DNA of 12,747 bases, from positions 1 to 12,747 of the forward strand of contig JAUUWR010000022.1 in NCBI GenBank assembly GCA_030588935.1, written 5' to 3'. A model generated the notes under the pieces. It worked only from the letters and a program-made list of their open reading frames with translations. It did no database searches and was not told the DNA's origin. How positions within the stretch are numbered: position 1 is the first letter of the stretch; each line of letters begins with the position of its first letter. Source of the stretch: a bacterium. Lineage in GTDB: Archaea > Nanobdellota > Nanobdellia > Pacearchaeales > GW2011-AR1. This document shows, one piece after another, positions 12,010 through 12,747 of the stretch. A program made the translations under genes and the position numbers.

Positions 12010-12723
12010 ATGGAAACGAAAGTATTAGAAAGACTGGGTCTAACCTCTGCAGAGATAGACATTTATACAACATTACTAAAGACAGGTCCAATTACTGCAA
12101 CAATAATCTCTAAAAAAACAAAGTTAAATAGAAGCCACATATATGATACCCTCACAAAACTAACAGACAAGGGTTTAATATCTGTATTTGAGAAGAATAA
12201 TACTAAGTTCTTTGATGCATCTCCGCCAGAAAAAATAAAAGATTATATGGATGATATAAGAGTAGAAGTACAAAAGATTCTTCCCACATTAAGGAAATTA
12301 AAAGAGATTCCAAAACCAGTAACAAAAGTTCAATTATTCCAAGGAAAACAGGGATTAAAGACTATATTAAAAGATATGCTCAGGGAGAAGAAAGATTATG
12401 TTGTTTTCGGGGAAGAAGGGCAATTTCAATCTATATTCCCAATCTATATCCAACAATTTTTAAGAGATATCAAACATTATAAAATAAAAGAAAGACTTCT
12501 TACAAAAGAAGAAACAAAATCTAAGATATTAAGAACAAAAGATACGCAGATAAGATTCTTGGAAAATAAATTCTTTTCTCCAACCACAACAGTAGTATAT
12601 GGAGATAAGGTTGCCATATTCATATGGTCTGAACCCTATAATGTTGCATTAATCGATGATAAAGAAGTAGCAAGATCTTATTTAAGTTATTTCGAATCAT
12701 TATGGAAAATAGCTAAACCCTAA
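12010..12723 (+). CDS. TrmB-family transcriptional regulator
   Basis: 237 residues. The N-terminal winged helix-turn-helix spans about residues 5-65: LGLTSAEIDIYTTLLKTGPI, then ISKKTKLNRSHIYDTLTKL as recognition helix region and KGLISVFEKN as wing. A coiled linker (80-100) is followed by a C-terminal regulatory domain with VVFGEEGQF and TTVVYGDKVAIFIWSEPY, ending in SYFESLWKIAKP, the TrmB-like pattern. Characterised members bind sugars (TrmB) or respond to other metabolites; short forms such as this lack the full sugar-binding domain, so the ligand is not predictable. It is divergent from the two unknown genes at 11136-11900 and may control them. A 17-nt stretch at 12575-12591 is identical to the centre of repeat copy D. 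Confidence 0.85.
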   Translation: METKVLERLGLTSAEIDIYTTLLKTGPITATIISKKTKLNRSHIYDTLTKLTDKGLISVFEKNNTKFFDASPPEKIKDYMDDIRVEVQKILPTLRKLKEIPKPVTKVQLFQGKQGLKTILKDMLREKKDYVVFGEEGQFQSIFPIYIQQFLRDIKHYKIKERLLTKEETKSKILRTKDTQIRFLENKFFSPTTTVVYGDKVAIFIWSEPYNVALIDDKEVARSYLSYFESLWKIAKP

Positions 12724-12725
12724 CC

Positions 12726-12747
12726 TTCCTTCTCCAACCACATAAAA
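12726..12747 (+). repeat. Intergenic repeat copy E (cut by window edge)
   Basis: Matches copy C at 20 of 22 visible positions (CTTCTCCAACCACAT is exact). It begins 2 nt after the TrmB stop and is in the same orientation as the others. The rest lies outside the window. Confidence 0.6.

Noticed and set aside
8459..12747. Repeats as transcription terminators
   Set aside because: Orientation does not follow the neighbouring gene, and the core has no T-tract on either strand beyond four bases.
1..12747. CRISPR array or insertion sequence
   Set aside because: No regularly spaced short repeats and no transposase-like gene; repeat intervals of 0.7-1.6 kb contain genes.

Overview
The window looks like a piece of an archaeal chromosome, most likely from an AT-rich DPANN lineage (Woesearchaeota/Pacearchaeota-like). 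The support is a Kae1-type t6A protein, an archaeal PCNA, a TrmB regulator, a tRNA with an intron bounded by a bulge-helix-bulge, and TATA boxes centred about 25-26 bp before start codons (leaderless transcripts). The lineage is inferred from gene content, not from a database search. Genes are packed tightly, and no gene-free stretch of 300 bases exists other than the tRNA block.

Left part (1-3900), housekeeping-like: a truncated Kae1 gene on the minus strand and a small YdjM/DUF457-type membrane protein on the plus strand diverge from one symmetric TATA box. Then come minus-strand genes: a 48-residue basic protein, a DUF192 protein, a small HExxH metallopeptidase, a YchF/Obg-type GTPase, and a P-loop nucleotide kinase just upstream of it. 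Next (3970-4273) are tRNA-Ile(UAU), interrupted by an 87-nt intron, and tRNA-Glu(UUC).

Centre (4327-8441), accessory-like: directly after tRNA-Glu lies a tyrosine recombinase gene with a 26-bp perfect palindrome over its promoter. A tightly overlapping three-gene operon follows: an unrecognised 363-aa protein, a protein with a PD-(D/E)xK nuclease signature, and a divergent PCNA sliding clamp. Integrase, tRNA, nuclease and a private clamp together suggest an integrated element or a defence/replication module. The far boundary is not visible.

Right part (8442-12747): single genes or small groups separated by at least five copies of a 26-bp repeat. All copies lie in the same orientation, each within about 20 nt of the stop codon of a gene, whichever strand that gene is on. 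Between the copies are a double zinc-module (HNH-like) protein, a bacterial-type aspartate 1-decarboxylase (PanD), a SAM methyltransferase, an S51 peptidase, two unrecognised small proteins and a TrmB regulator. Two copies also carry inverted arms that could fold. The fixed orientation and cassette-like spacing are unlike ordinary terminators, and this is one of the two most interesting signals here, together with the nuclease-PCNA operon.
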